Assembly (NCBI GenBank): GCA_023390785.1
Contig: JAEWCE010000355.1
Location: 1-41,995, forward strand
From: Pseudomonadota bacterium
GTDB taxonomy: Bacteria; Pseudomonadota; Alphaproteobacteria; Rhizobiales; Devosiaceae
DNA length: 41,995 bases
Direction: 5' to 3'
In this document: in pieces, positions 32,121-40,104 of the stretch
Layout: each line of letters starts with the position of its first letter
How positions within the stretch are numbered: position 1 is the stretch's first letter
Made by a program: the position numbers and the translations under genes
Notes under the pieces: generated by a model
What the model saw: only the letters and a program-made list of their open reading frames with translations
What the model was told of the DNA's origin: nothing
Database searches by the model: none

Positions 32121-32240
32121 TCAAAAGCCGGTGTCGGCGACCTGCACGTCGACGGTATCTGGCGAAGGAATTGCGGAGGCGGCGAAGCTCAGGGTCGCCA
32201 GCGACAGCGCGAACATCAAGATCAACGACAGCTTGAGCAT
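32121..32240 (-). CDS. 39-residue predicted secreted peptide
   Basis: The product has a 23-residue Sec signal (MLKLSLILMFALSLATLS, ending ASA) followed by a 16-residue acidic mature part, IPSPDTVDVQVADTGF. GGGAG lies about seven bases before the ATG. Such a short mature peptide is unusual; it could be a small secreted signal, a leader-like peptide or a membrane-tethered stress peptide. No family is recognised. It lies on the strand opposite the acyltransferase gene, just past its end. Confidence 0.5.
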   Translation of the reverse strand: MLKLSLILMFALSLATLSFAASAIPSPDTVDVQVADTGF

Positions 32241-32320
32241 ATCTCGCTCCCCAGCACCTGATGGCGGCACAATGCGGCGTCCGCGTTGAACGTTCCCCGA
32301 GCCGGGCGTTTAGCTGTCGT

Positions 32321-32566
32321 TCAGAAACCGGCGGCCGCCACCGTCGGCCGTTCGTAGAAGCGGCTGAAACTCCGACCGGAAAGGCGAGCGGGTGACAACA
32401 GGCTCGCAACGGGAGTGGTGGCCGATCCGGTTCGCGCCTGCAGCACACCATGCGCGTCGGCACGTGGCAGCACAACCAGCAATCCGCCGAGGCCGAGCAC
32501 CAGCAATGCTGCCAGCCGGGTCAGCAGCCTTCGTCTCCTGCGCAACAACATCTGCAACTGCGACAT
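32321..32566 (-). CDS. 81-residue small membrane or exported protein
   Basis: A basic N-terminus (MSQLQMLLRRRRRLLTRL) is followed by one hydrophobic segment (about residues 19-34, LAALLVLGLGGLLVVLP) and an ADA-HG cut-like site, then a 43-residue polar, Ser/Arg-rich tail. GAAGG lies seven bases upstream of the ATG. It may be a signal peptide with a short mature chain, or a membrane anchor. Function unknown; it is the third of four short exported frames in a row on this strand. Confidence 0.55.
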   Translation of the reverse strand: MSQLQMLLRRRRRLLTRLAALLVLGLGGLLVVLPRADAHGVLQARTGSATTPVASLLSPARLSGRSFSRFYERPTVAAAGF

Positions 32567-32657
32567 CGCACACCTTCTGGCGAGCCTGTCCTAACAGATC
32601 CGGGTCGTCGCCGCGCGCATCGCCTTACTACGTGGTATCGAGATCGCTAACAGCGTT

Positions 32658-33170
32658 CTACTTGGTGGCCTCGCGTGTCGCTGCAAACGAGGCAATCAGC
32701 GGGGCGTTGGACGGGTTCGCCGGGTCCGACCTCAGCACCGTGCCGACAATGGTGTCCGGCTCGTTGCCCCCGACGCCCCAGGACGGCATCAGATAGCCAA
32801 AATAATCGTAATTGTAGGCCTTGCCACCGATGGTCGCCGTGCCATGCAGGCGCAGCGATGCACCTTGCTTGGCAGCGTAGAACGAGTTGCCGACGAGATC
32901 GTAGCTCACGCCCTGCCCGGTGCGCTTGCCGGCGATCCTGCCGCCCTGCTCCACCAGCGACAGTTCATTGAGCCCGAGCGCCAGCTTGGCGAGCGTCTCC
33001 TTCGGGTTGGCGCTCAGGCCGAAGCTTCGGTAGACCCAGGTGCCGGTGAATGCACCTTCCTTGGCGTTGAGCGTCAGTGTCGGCATGCCCTGCGCCAGCA
33101 CTACCGCCGGCACGGCCAGAGCCCCCACCAGCGCGATGCTCGCGGCCAGCTTCTTCCACGTCGTATGCAT
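32658..33170 (-). CDS. Exported hypothetical protein, 170 residues
   Basis: Start ATG 33170 gives MHTTWKKLAASIALVGALA with cleavage after VLAQ/ALA-type residues near 26. The mature part is beta-rich: MPTLTLNAKEGAFTGTWVYRSF, LSLVEQGGRIAGKRTGQG, SLRLHGTATIGGKAYNYDYFGYLMPSW. No cysteines are visible in the mature chain. The closing PDTIVGTVLRSDPANPSNAPLIASF suggests a barrel-like or lipocalin-type fold, but this is a guess. Upstream GGGGG serves as ribosome site. I do not recognise a named family. Confidence 0.7.
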   Translation of the reverse strand: MHTTWKKLAASIALVGALAVPAVVLAQGMPTLTLNAKEGAFTGTWVYRSFGLSANPKETLAKLALGLNELSLVEQGGRIAGKRTGQGVSYDLVGNSFYAAKQGASLRLHGTATIGGKAYNYDYFGYLMPSWGVGGNEPDTIVGTVLRSDPANPSNAPLIASFAATREATK

Positions 33171-33261
33171 GTCGACCCCCGCCAGTCCCATTTCGGACAG
33201 GTTAGCAGACGGGCGTCCGTCGGTGCCGACAAAGTAAATAAAAGGTTAACGAGCCAGCCGT

Positions 33262-34053
33262 TCAGATGCCGCCGTACCAGTCGTAACCGTGATCTTCCCA
33301 ATAGCCACCCTGCCCGGCGCCAAACTTGGCGAAGCTGTCGACCAGTTCCACGGTGTGGACGTACTTGGCCTGCTTGTAGCCCAGCGCGCGTTCGATCCGC
33401 ACCCGGATCGGCGCACCATTGCTGACCGGCAGCGTGGCGTTGTTGAGCCCATAGGCGAGGATGGTCTGCGGATGGGTGGCATCGATGAGGTCGGATGTCT
33501 CGTAGTACGCCTCCGGCCCGCTCAGCCCGCCGCCCATGGAGTCGTAGCAGTGGTAGACGACAAAGCGCGCCGCCGGCTTGGGCTTCGCCTGGTCGAGGAT
33601 CGGGCCGAGCCGTGTCCCGGTCCATTTGGCTATGCAGCTCCAGCCCTCGACGCAGTCGTGCCGGGTGATCTGGCTCTGTGCGGGCATGTTGCGCAGGTCC
33701 GCGAGGGAGAAGGTCAGCTCGTTTTCGACCAGGCCCGTTACGCGGAATTTGTAATCGGCGAAATCGTTGGCCTTGAGCGCGAGATATTCGGCGCTGTTGG
33801 GATCGGTCGAACCATTCGGCCGCTGCGGCTGGCGGATCTCACTCTCCGAAAACGTCCGCGCCAGCGCCTGCTCGCCGCCCAGCAGTCGTTGCGCGTGGTA
33901 GGTGAGGCTGTTGGCGCGTTCGAGCGCGTTGCGAACCTGGTTGTCTGTCTGCCCGAGAAAATCGAACTGGTCGCAGCCGGCGAGCACGAGGCTCGAGACA
34001 CCCAGCGCCGAGCCGGTGAGGAAGCGGCGGCGCGACACGATCAGCTTGCTCAT
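33262..34053 (-). CDS. Sulfite-oxidase-family molybdopterin enzyme, Tat-exported lipoprotein
   Basis: A 263-residue periplasmic oxidoreductase. The leader MSKLIVSRRRFLTGSALG is a Tat signal ending in a lipobox LAGC (Cys27), so it is likely lipid-anchored. The Mo-binding cysteine is Cys134 in HDCVEGWSC, with LPVSNGAPIRVRIERALG later, as in the MsrP/sulfite oxidase fold. It is one base from the stop of the cytochrome b gene upstream, which should take its electrons from or give them to the quinone pool. Substrate could be sulfite, an S-oxide or another small compound; family does not settle it. Confidence 0.88.
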   Translation of the reverse strand: MSKLIVSRRRFLTGSALGVSSLVLAGCDQFDFLGQTDNQVRNALERANSLTYHAQRLLGGEQALARTFSESEIRQPQRPNGSTDPNSAEYLALKANDFADYKFRVTGLVENELTFSLADLRNMPAQSQITRHDCVEGWSCIAKWTGTRLGPILDQAKPKPAARFVVYHCYDSMGGGLSGPEAYYETSDLIDATHPQTILAYGLNNATLPVSNGAPIRVRIERALGYKQAKYVHTVELVDSFAKFGAGQGGYWEDHGYDWYGGI

Positions 34054-34054
34054 C

Positions 34055-35263
34055 TCAGTGTCCCTCCCCTTCGCGGTCAGGGGCGTTGGTCCGGTAGTAT
34101 CCGGTGATCATCGAGCGCAGCTCGTTGATCGGATTGGCGAGCACCACCATCAGGATGTGCACCACGAAGAACAGCACGAAGGCCAGCATGGTGAAGAAGT
34201 GAATCGTGCGCGCCGTCTGCCGGCCGCCGAACAGGTCGACCAGCCATGGCAGCGTCGTGTCGAAATTCGGCGACATGGTCAGGCCGGTGGCAATGATCAG
34301 CGGAAAGGCAATCACGAACACGGTGAAATAGGCGAGCTTCTGCAACGGCGTGTAGCTGCGACCGTGGACGAAACGCAGCCGCATATGATCGAGGACGTCC
34401 CGCGGCAGCCCCAGCAGGTCGCGCGGCTTGAGGACGATGTCGCGCCACAGATGCCCCGTGGCCAGCGCGTTGATCAGCCAGATCGCCAGCGTTCCCACCA
34501 GCACCCAGGCGAAAAAGAAGTGCACGACCCGGCCTGTTGCGAGGTCGCGATACGACGGTATCGTCGCCCAGCCGGGGAACGCGGTGAACGCGGGGCGATC
34601 GGCTGGGCCGCTCATACCGAGTACGCCGGTGGTATCGAAAATGTGGCCGAAGAGCTTGGTCTGTCCCGCCGGGCCATTGGGACCGTTGACCGCGTAGATG
34701 TCGAGGATCGAATTCTCGAAGCCGAAGCCGGATTGCTGACCGATATAGAGATTGGGGCGGGCGTTGAAGATCTGCAGGCCGGAGAGGAGCAGGAAGAACA
34801 TCGCCACCGCCCAGACCCAATGCGTCAGTCGCGTCAGCCCGCTCTGGCGGTAGACCAGCGTGGCGTCGTGTTGGGCCGCCTGCCGATCATGGCTCACGAC
34901 GCCGGTGAAGGCGCCGAGGAAGCCCAGCAGCAGCGGCGTCCCCAGCACCCAGCCGAAGCTTTTGAAACTGATGCAGCCGCACAGCCAGAACAGAACGCCG
35001 ATCAGCCCGATCGCGCCACCAAGCCCCAGCCTCGGCAGGGCAACCATGCCGCCCAGCAGCATGAACGCGACGCCCGCGGCCAGCAGCGACAGGGTTACCG
35101 CATCGACGGCCCGGTCGACGCCCCAGGTGGCTACAAGCGCCGGCGTAATGACCAGCAGGGCCACAATTGCCGCCCCGAACAGCGCGCCGAGGATACTCAA
35201 GCCTACGGTGGCGTTACGGGCGCCGGGGGCAAACCCCGACGCACCCTGCTCCATGACAACCAT
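34055..35263 (-). CDS. Cytochrome b561/YedZ-type membrane protein, partner of the molybdoenzyme
   Basis: A 402-residue membrane protein. The C-terminal about 270 residues are a b-type cytochrome domain with histidines for two haems in LTHWVWAVAMFF, RVVHFFFAWVLV, TARTIHFFTMLAF and FVVHILMVV. The N-terminal 130 residues add about four hydrophobic helices (ATVGLSILGALFGAAIV onward) not seen in minimal family members. ATG 35263 has GAGGG upstream; a start at the second methionine (MEQGASG) is possible. TGA is followed by one base and the ATG of the molybdoenzyme, so expression is tightly coupled. Confidence 0.85.
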   Translation of the reverse strand: MVVMEQGASGFAPGARNATVGLSILGALFGAAIVALLVITPALVATWGVDRAVDAVTLSLLAAGVAFMLLGGMVALPRLGLGGAIGLIGVLFWLCGCISFKSFGWVLGTPLLLGFLGAFTGVVSHDRQAAQHDATLVYRQSGLTRLTHWVWAVAMFFLLLSGLQIFNARPNLYIGQQSGFGFENSILDIYAVNGPNGPAGQTKLFGHIFDTTGVLGMSGPADRPAFTAFPGWATIPSYRDLATGRVVHFFFAWVLVGTLAIWLINALATGHLWRDIVLKPRDLLGLPRDVLDHMRLRFVHGRSYTPLQKLAYFTVFVIAFPLIIATGLTMSPNFDTTLPWLVDLFGGRQTARTIHFFTMLAFVLFFVVHILMVVLANPINELRSMITGYYRTNAPDREGEGH

Positions 35264-35380
35264 CTCGCCCTCGTGGCGTATTATACGCAGCTTGAGGGGA
35301 GAAACGGCACCGTTTTGCGCCGAGTTTCAAGTCACGCCGGCCAAAAGCCCCGTGAACAACGCGTGAAGCGGCCTGAACGA

Positions 35381-36028
35381 CTAGTCGCGCGCCGCCCAGT
35401 TGATACCGCGTCGCACGATGGTGGCCATCTCCTTGACCTCGAATTCCGAGGCCCGATGGCCGAGCGTGCAGTGGAACACCTTGCCGGCGCCGTAGCGATG
35501 CTTCCAGGCTACCGGCATCACCACCCCCTTGGTCCACGCCGCATGCTCGCCCGAGAAGGTAGTGGTGGCGAGGACCTCCACCGCCGGGTCCATGTGCATG
35601 TAGTACTGCTCGGAGTGATAAGGAAAGGACGCCGGCAAACCCTGCATGATCGGATCGTCGGGCCGTGCCACGTCGACCGTATAGTCGATGATGTTGCCCG
35701 GATGGGCAACCCACTGGCCACCGATCACGAACTGGTAGTCGACGGAGTCGCGGAATGCATCGCTCATGCCGCCATGATGGCCGCCGACGCCGACGCCGCC
35801 CTCCACCGCCTTGGCGAAATTCTGCGCGTGCTCGCGCTCGATCTTGGACATGGTGAAGATCGGCACAATCAGCGAGAGATCGTGGATCGATGGATCGCCG
35901 AAGACGGCCGTGTCGGTTTCGACGCGCACCGAAAACCCGTCTTCGTGCAGCCAGCGCCGATAAATCGCCGCGCACTCCTCCGGGTCATGCCCGTTCCACC
36001 CGCCCCAGACGATCAATGCAGTTCGCAT
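35381..36028 (-). CDS. ThuA-like (class I GATase-fold) protein
   Basis: A 215-residue protein of the ThuA/trehalose-utilisation family, which has a glutamine-amidotransferase-like fold but lacks that activity. It opens RTALIVWGGWNGHDPEECA, has VGVGGHHGGMSDAF (about 79-92), SEQYYMHMDP and KVFHCTLGHRASEF. ATG 36028 (MRTALIV) has GGGAG six bases upstream; the TTG at 36034 is less likely. It lies outside the thu operon further right and differs strongly from that ThuA, so it is probably a separate sugar-derivative gene. Reaction unknown. Confidence 0.82.
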   Translation of the reverse strand: MRTALIVWGGWNGHDPEECAAIYRRWLHEDGFSVRVETDTAVFGDPSIHDLSLIVPIFTMSKIEREHAQNFAKAVEGGVGVGGHHGGMSDAFRDSVDYQFVIGGQWVAHPGNIIDYTVDVARPDDPIMQGLPASFPYHSEQYYMHMDPAVEVLATTTFSGEHAAWTKGVVMPVAWKHRYGAGKVFHCTLGHRASEFEVKEMATIVRRGINWAARD

Positions 36029-36111
36029 TCGCAACTCCCAAGAAAACGCCCGGGAGCTTACTCAAATCGACTGGCGACGCCACCCCAAAATCATCGGTGG
36101 AAGACGATGCT

Positions 36112-36750
36112 TCAGGCCGTTCTGGGCTCGAGAAACGATACGAAATGCAGCTGCCGGTCGAACAGCCAGCGCGCAGGCGGCAGGTAGATGTCGAGTTTTT
36201 CCTTGGTCATCAGCGACTGCAGCTTCGACTTGAAGAACGCCCCCTGCCATTCGGCACGCGACAGGAAATTGTACGGCAGCGGTACACCATCGCCGAAGTT
36301 GCCGCACCAATCCATGAAGGCCAGGGTCGCCTGCGCCAGCCAGCCTTCCCGCAGATGATCCTTGATGACCACCCCGCTGCGCGCCAGCCGCGAGGCTTCC
36401 GAAAGCACGACCGTGGCGTCGTCGGTATGATGCAGGACATCGACGATCGTGACGTAGTCGAAGCTCTTGTCGGGGAACGGCAGGCGGGTGCCGTCATATT
36501 GCGACACCGGCACCAGCGTCTTGGGACGCGCCACCACGTCGACCCCTTCGACCTTGAGGTCGGGCCTGAGCCGCATCAGCGCCAGGGCCAGTTGCCCGTC
36601 GCCACAGCCGATGTCGAGAACGCTGCCCTGCCCCGGGATCGCCTTGGCGAGCTCACGGGACAGAACCCAGATGCGGCGGTTGTAGTACCACGTGTTGGCG
36701 CCGTTCAGCGCCCACGACTTACGATCGAACCTGGCCGTGCCTTTGACCAT
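36112..36750 (-). CDS. Class I SAM-dependent methyltransferase
   Basis: A 212-residue Rossmann methyltransferase. Motif I is VLDIGCGDGQLALAL (about 44-58), motif II EGVDVV (about 68), motif IV FDYVTIVDVLHHTDD (about 97-111). The N-terminus has WYYNRRIWVLSREL. The ATG at 36750 (MVKGTARFD) is preferred to an upstream start because GGGGG sits in front of it. The C-terminal SRAEWQGAFFK and LPPARWLFDRQLHF fit small-molecule or lipid methyltransferases. No neighbour indicates a substrate. Confidence 0.87.
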   Translation of the reverse strand: MVKGTARFDRKSWALNGANTWYYNRRIWVLSRELAKAIPGQGSVLDIGCGDGQLALALMRLRPDLKVEGVDVVARPKTLVPVSQYDGTRLPFPDKSFDYVTIVDVLHHTDDATVVLSEASRLARSGVVIKDHLREGWLAQATLAFMDWCGNFGDGVPLPYNFLSRAEWQGAFFKSKLQSLMTKEKLDIYLPPARWLFDRQLHFVSFLEPRTA

Positions 36751-36817
36751 GGCGCCCCCGAAAACAGCTCTGCCCCCGAGGCGAAATAGCAAATCCGCGT
36801 GCGGCTGTCAGCCGGTC

Positions 36818-37069
36818 TCAGCGTGCGCGCACCACCTGCCGCCAGATCAGCAGCACGATGATCGCGCCGATGATCTGGGCAAGGAAATTGGCGCTGTCGC
36901 CAGGCCCATAGAGGTGGATGGCCTGCCCGAGGAACGTGGCCACCACGGCGCCGACGATGCCCAGCACCGTGGTCAGGATGAAGCCGCGCGGATTGGGCCC
37001 GCCCGGCGTCACCAGCTTGGCAATGATTCCGGCAAAGAACCCCACGATGATGGCCCAGAGAATGTCCAT
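36818..37069 (-). CDS. GlsB/YeaQ/YmgE-family stress membrane protein
   Basis: An 83-residue transglycosylase-associated-type membrane protein with three helices. Typical landmarks: IIVGFFAGIIAKLVTPGG, then FILTTVLGIVGAVVATFLG, and a C-terminal helix ending WRQVVRAR. Members are induced by envelope, acid or osmotic stress in other bacteria; the biochemical function is not established. It appears to be monocistronic, between the methyltransferase and thuB. Confidence 0.88.
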   Translation of the reverse strand: MDILWAIIVGFFAGIIAKLVTPGGPNPRGFILTTVLGIVGAVVATFLGQAIHLYGPGDSANFLAQIIGAIIVLLIWRQVVRAR

Positions 37070-37123
37070 GAGCTGCCTCCGATTGCGGCAGAAACATGGG
37101 AAGCCCCCGGCCCTCGTGCAAGA

Positions 37124-38170
37124 TCAGTGCGTGGCGAGTTCCTTGTGCTCGGTGTCCGACGCCATGGCGAGATCGAGCACCTTCTGGAGTTCGGCCGCGT
37201 GCCGGAAGTCGGGCTGCTGGGTCTTGCCGGCCCGAACGGCACCGGCGAAGCGCTCGTAATTGGTCGGCACCGGAGGCACCTCCATCTCGGTCCAGGTCCC
37301 GGTTTCCACGTCCTCGCCGAGACATACGCGCAGCTTGCTCCAGTCGTGCCGGTGCTGCACCTCAACGCCGCCGCGCTCGCCATAGACGCGCAGCCGAAGC
37401 TCATTGAAATGGCCGGTGGCCCAACGCGTGGCGTGGATGACGCCGAGCGCGCCGTTGGAGAAATCGACTGCCATGGTGAAACTGTCATTGGCGTCGAGAT
37501 CGTACTCCCCGATCTTGTTGCCTGGCGCCTTGTCGAAGGTCTTGAGGCGGGCGAACACGTGCTCGATGTCCAGTCCGGACCCGAACGAGGCGAAATCGAG
37601 AATGTGGACGCCGATATCGCCGAGCACGCCGTTGGAGCCGTGTTTCTTGCTCAGCCGCCACAGCCACTGGCTTTCGGTACGCCAGTCGCCCCAGGCCTTG
37701 GAGACCAGCCAACTCTGTAGATAACTCGCCTCGACGTGCTTGACCGCGCCGATCTGGCCAGACGTCACGATCTCGCGGGCGCGCTGCAATTGCGCCACGT
37801 TGCGGTAGGTCAGGTTAACCATGTTAACGAGGCCGCTCTGCTCGGCGACCTCGACCATTTCGAACGCCTTGTTGGCGTCGGTCGCCAGCGGCTTCTCGCA
37901 AAACACGTGCTTGCCGGCCAGCAACGCCGCGATGGACGTCGGATGGTGGATCGAGTCAGGGGTGACGTTGGCGACCGCGTCGAATTCGCCCCACGCCAGC
38001 GCCGCATCGAGCGAGGCGAAGCCGTGCTCGATGTTGTGCGCGGTCTTGAATGCCTCGAGCCGCACCGGATCGACGTCGACGCCGCCGACGACGGTCACTC
38101 CGTCGATCGCCGCAAAGTGCCTGGCATGGTTCTTCGCCATGCCGCCGGTGCCAAGAATGAGCAAACGCAT
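37124..38170 (-). CDS. thuB: Gfo/Idh/MocA oxidoreductase, ThuB-like
   Basis: A 348-residue NAD(P)-dependent dehydrogenase. The Rossmann motif is RLLILGTGGMAKNHARHFA (2-20), followed by the family motif CEKPLATDANKAFEM (about 95-109) with the catalytic lysine and the C-terminal beta-sheet domain. It starts 8 bases after ThuA and the gene order ThuF-G-K-A-B matches the rhizobial thu operon, in which ThuAB make 3-keto-disaccharides from trehalose, sucrose or related sugars. The symbol rests on order plus family; other sugars remain possible. Confidence 0.84.
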   Translation of the reverse strand: MRLLILGTGGMAKNHARHFAAIDGVTVVGGVDVDPVRLEAFKTAHNIEHGFASLDAALAWGEFDAVANVTPDSIHHPTSIAALLAGKHVFCEKPLATDANKAFEMVEVAEQSGLVNMVNLTYRNVAQLQRAREIVTSGQIGAVKHVEASYLQSWLVSKAWGDWRTESQWLWRLSKKHGSNGVLGDIGVHILDFASFGSGLDIEHVFARLKTFDKAPGNKIGEYDLDANDSFTMAVDFSNGALGVIHATRWATGHFNELRLRVYGERGGVEVQHRHDWSKLRVCLGEDVETGTWTEMEVPPVPTNYERFAGAVRAGKTQQPDFRHAAELQKVLDLAMASDTEHKELATH

Positions 38171-38178
38171 CTGGTGCC

Positions 38179-38952
38179 TCAGGCCTTGGGATGGTGGGTG
38201 AGCTTGGCGCCGCGCTCGACGATGTGCTCGATCGCCTTGTCGACGGGCGTATTCGGCGCTTCGAGCAGCTCAGCGTGCCGCTCGGCGTTATAGGCCCAGT
38301 TCACCGCGTTGCGCAGCACCTGCCCGACCGTCTTGTCGTGGTAGGTCGGATAGGTCTCGTGACCGGGGCGGAAATAGAAGATGTTGCCGGCACCGCGGCG
38401 ATAGGTAAGGCCCGAGCGGATCACCTCACCGCCCTGGAACCAGGAGACGAACACCGTCTCCAGCGGCTCCGGCACGGAGAACGGCTCGCCATACATTTCT
38501 TCGTTCTCGAGCTCGAAATAGCGCGGCAGTCCCTTGGCGATCGGGTGACCCGGATTGACCACCCAGAGTCGCTCACGCTCGCCTGCCTCGCGCCAGTGCA
38601 GCGCACACGGCGCGCCCATCAGACGCTTGAAAACCTTCGAGAAATGCCCCGAGTGCAACACGATCAGCCCCATGCCGCCCCACACGCGCTGGACGACGCG
38701 CTCGACGATCGCATCGTCGACCTTGTCGTGCGCCGCGTGGCCCCACCACAGCAGCACATCGGTCTCGTCGAGCCTGGCCTCGGTCATGCCGTGCTCGGGG
38801 TCCTGCAGGGTGACCGTCGTCGCCTGGATGTTCTGGTCTTCGTTGAGGAGTGCCGCGATCTGGCCGTGCATCCCTTTGGGATAGTTCTCGGCAACCGCCT
38901 TGTTCTTCTGCTCGTGGACGTTCTCGCCCCAAACTGTGGCTCGGATGGGCAT
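38179..38952 (-). CDS. thuA: ThuA family protein (trehalose/disaccharide utilisation)
   Basis: A 257-residue protein close in length to rhizobial ThuA. Landmarks: PIRATVWGENVHEQKN (2-17), VLLWWGHAAHDKVDD (about 67-81), GMGLIVLHSGHFSKVFKRL (about 94-112) and FRPGHETYPTYHD (about 213). AAGGAG lies before the ATG at 38952. ThuA works with ThuB on 3-keto sugars; its exact reaction is still debated. A 136-base gap with a LacI-type palindrome separates it from thuK, so it may have its own promoter. Confidence 0.85.
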   Translation of the reverse strand: MPIRATVWGENVHEQKNKAVAENYPKGMHGQIAALLNEDQNIQATTVTLQDPEHGMTEARLDETDVLLWWGHAAHDKVDDAIVERVVQRVWGGMGLIVLHSGHFSKVFKRLMGAPCALHWREAGERERLWVVNPGHPIAKGLPRYFELENEEMYGEPFSVPEPLETVFVSWFQGGEVIRSGLTYRRGAGNIFYFRPGHETYPTYHDKTVGQVLRNAVNWAYNAERHAELLEAPNTPVDKAIEHIVERGAKLTHHPKA

Positions 38953-38971
38953 GATGGTCTCCTTTGGACGG

Positions 38972-38983
38972 CCGGAATTCCGG
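38972..38983. promoter_or_regulatory. 12-bp palindrome upstream of thuA
   Basis: CCGGAATTCCGG is a perfect 12-bp palindrome 20 bases upstream of the thuA start codon. It lies just downstream (in the direction of transcription) of the LacI-like site and could be a second half of a regulatory region, or a chance dyad in GC-rich DNA. Confidence 0.3.
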
Positions 38984-39002
38984 GGCTGGGCCCGCGCGGC
39001 CA

Positions 39003-39012
39003 AAAACGTTTT
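39003..39012. promoter_or_regulatory. LacI-family operator-like palindrome (AAAACGTTTT)
   Basis: AAAACGTTTT is a perfect palindrome with the central CG that LacI/GalR-family regulators typically contact. It lies about 51 bases upstream of the thuA ATG and stands out as AT-rich in GC-rich DNA. The rhizobial thu operon is controlled by the LacI-type regulator ThuR; no regulator gene is in the window. Confidence 0.45.
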
Positions 39013-39088
39013 CGAAGCGGCGGCGGCGCCTCAGTGCACCGCCACACGGTGAAACGCAATATGTCAGGGGGTGTTCATTGCGTGCGAC

Positions 39089-40099
39089 CTATTGGCGTCC
39101 AAGCGGCTTGCCCTCGGCGTCGAACCGATGCACCTGGCCCGGCACCGGCCGGATCGATATCGGCTCGCCCGGCTGGTGCTTCCGGGTGCCATCCTCACGC
39201 ACCACGATCGGTTCGTCGGAGCCCATATCGGCATAGACATAGGAGTCCGAGCCAAGGTTCTCCGAGTGGATCACCTTACCGGTCCAGGCGCCCTCCCCCG
39301 GTCCGATCTGGATATGCTCGGACCTGACACCGATGGTTTTGGCGCCGTACGGCTCGGCGAACCGACCGGTCAGGAAATTCATCTTCGGCGAGCCGATGAA
39401 TCCGGCGACGAAAATGGACTGCGGCTGCTCGTAGAGCTCGACGGGCGTTCCGACCTGCTCGATGATCCCGTCACGCAACACACAGATGCGGTCGGCCAGC
39501 GTCATCGCCTCCACCTGGTCGTGCGTGACATAGATCATGGTCGCGCCGTTCATCGAATGGTGCAGCTTGGCGATCTCGAGCCGCGTCGCGACGCGCAGCG
39601 CCGCATCGAGGTTGCTCAGCGGCTCGTCGAACAGGAACACCTTCGGATCGCGCACGATGGCACGACCGATCGCGACGCGCTGCCGCTGGCCGCCTGAAAG
39701 CTGCTTGGGAAGCCGCTTGAGGTAGGGCGTGATCTGCAGGAGTTCGGCCGCCTTCTCGACCCGCTCCTTGATCTGCTCCTTGCCGGCATGGGCAAGCTGC
39801 ATGCCGAACGCCATGTTGTCGAACACGGTCATATGCGGATAGAGCGCGTATGACTGGAACACCATCGCAATACCCCGCTTCGACGGCGCCAGGTTGTTGA
39901 CGATCTGCCCATCGAAAGAGAGCGTGCCGCCGGTGATCGTTTCGAGACCCGCGATCAGCCGCAGCAGCGTGGACTTGCCACAGCCCGAGGGGCCGACGAA
40001 CACCATGAACTCGCCGGAGTTGATGGTCAGGTCGACGCCCTTGATGACGTCGACGCTGCCGAACGATTTCTGGATGTTCCTGAGCTGCAGCTCGGCCAT
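39089..40099 (-). CDS. thuK: MalK/UgpC-type ABC sugar transporter ATPase, ThuK-like
   Basis: A 336-residue ATPase. Walker A GPSGCGKST (about 36-44), Q-loop MVFQSYALYPHMT, signature LSGGQRQRVAIGRAI (about 135-149), Walker B FLFDEPLSNLDAALR, H-loop YVTHDQVEAMTLAD. The C-terminal regulatory TOBE-type domain (about 235-336) is present. It starts 5 bases after the ThuG-like permease. Energises disaccharide uptake with ThuF, ThuG and the truncated binding protein. Confidence 0.92.
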   Translation of the reverse strand: MAELQLRNIQKSFGSVDVIKGVDLTINSGEFMVFVGPSGCGKSTLLRLIAGLETITGGTLSFDGQIVNNLAPSKRGIAMVFQSYALYPHMTVFDNMAFGMQLAHAGKEQIKERVEKAAELLQITPYLKRLPKQLSGGQRQRVAIGRAIVRDPKVFLFDEPLSNLDAALRVATRLEIAKLHHSMNGATMIYVTHDQVEAMTLADRICVLRDGIIEQVGTPVELYEQPQSIFVAGFIGSPKMNFLTGRFAEPYGAKTIGVRSEHIQIGPGEGAWTGKVIHSENLGSDSYVYADMGSDEPIVVREDGTRKHQPGEPISIRPVPGQVHRFDAEGKPLGRQ

Positions 40100-40104
40100 G
40101 AAAA

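Noticed and set aside
33902..36187. A 761-codon open frame on the plus strand opposite the cytochrome b and ThuA-like genes
   Set aside because: Its product is rich in Arg, Gln, His and Asp with no recognisable domain. It runs antisense through three genes with clear functions, as expected for high-GC shadow frames.
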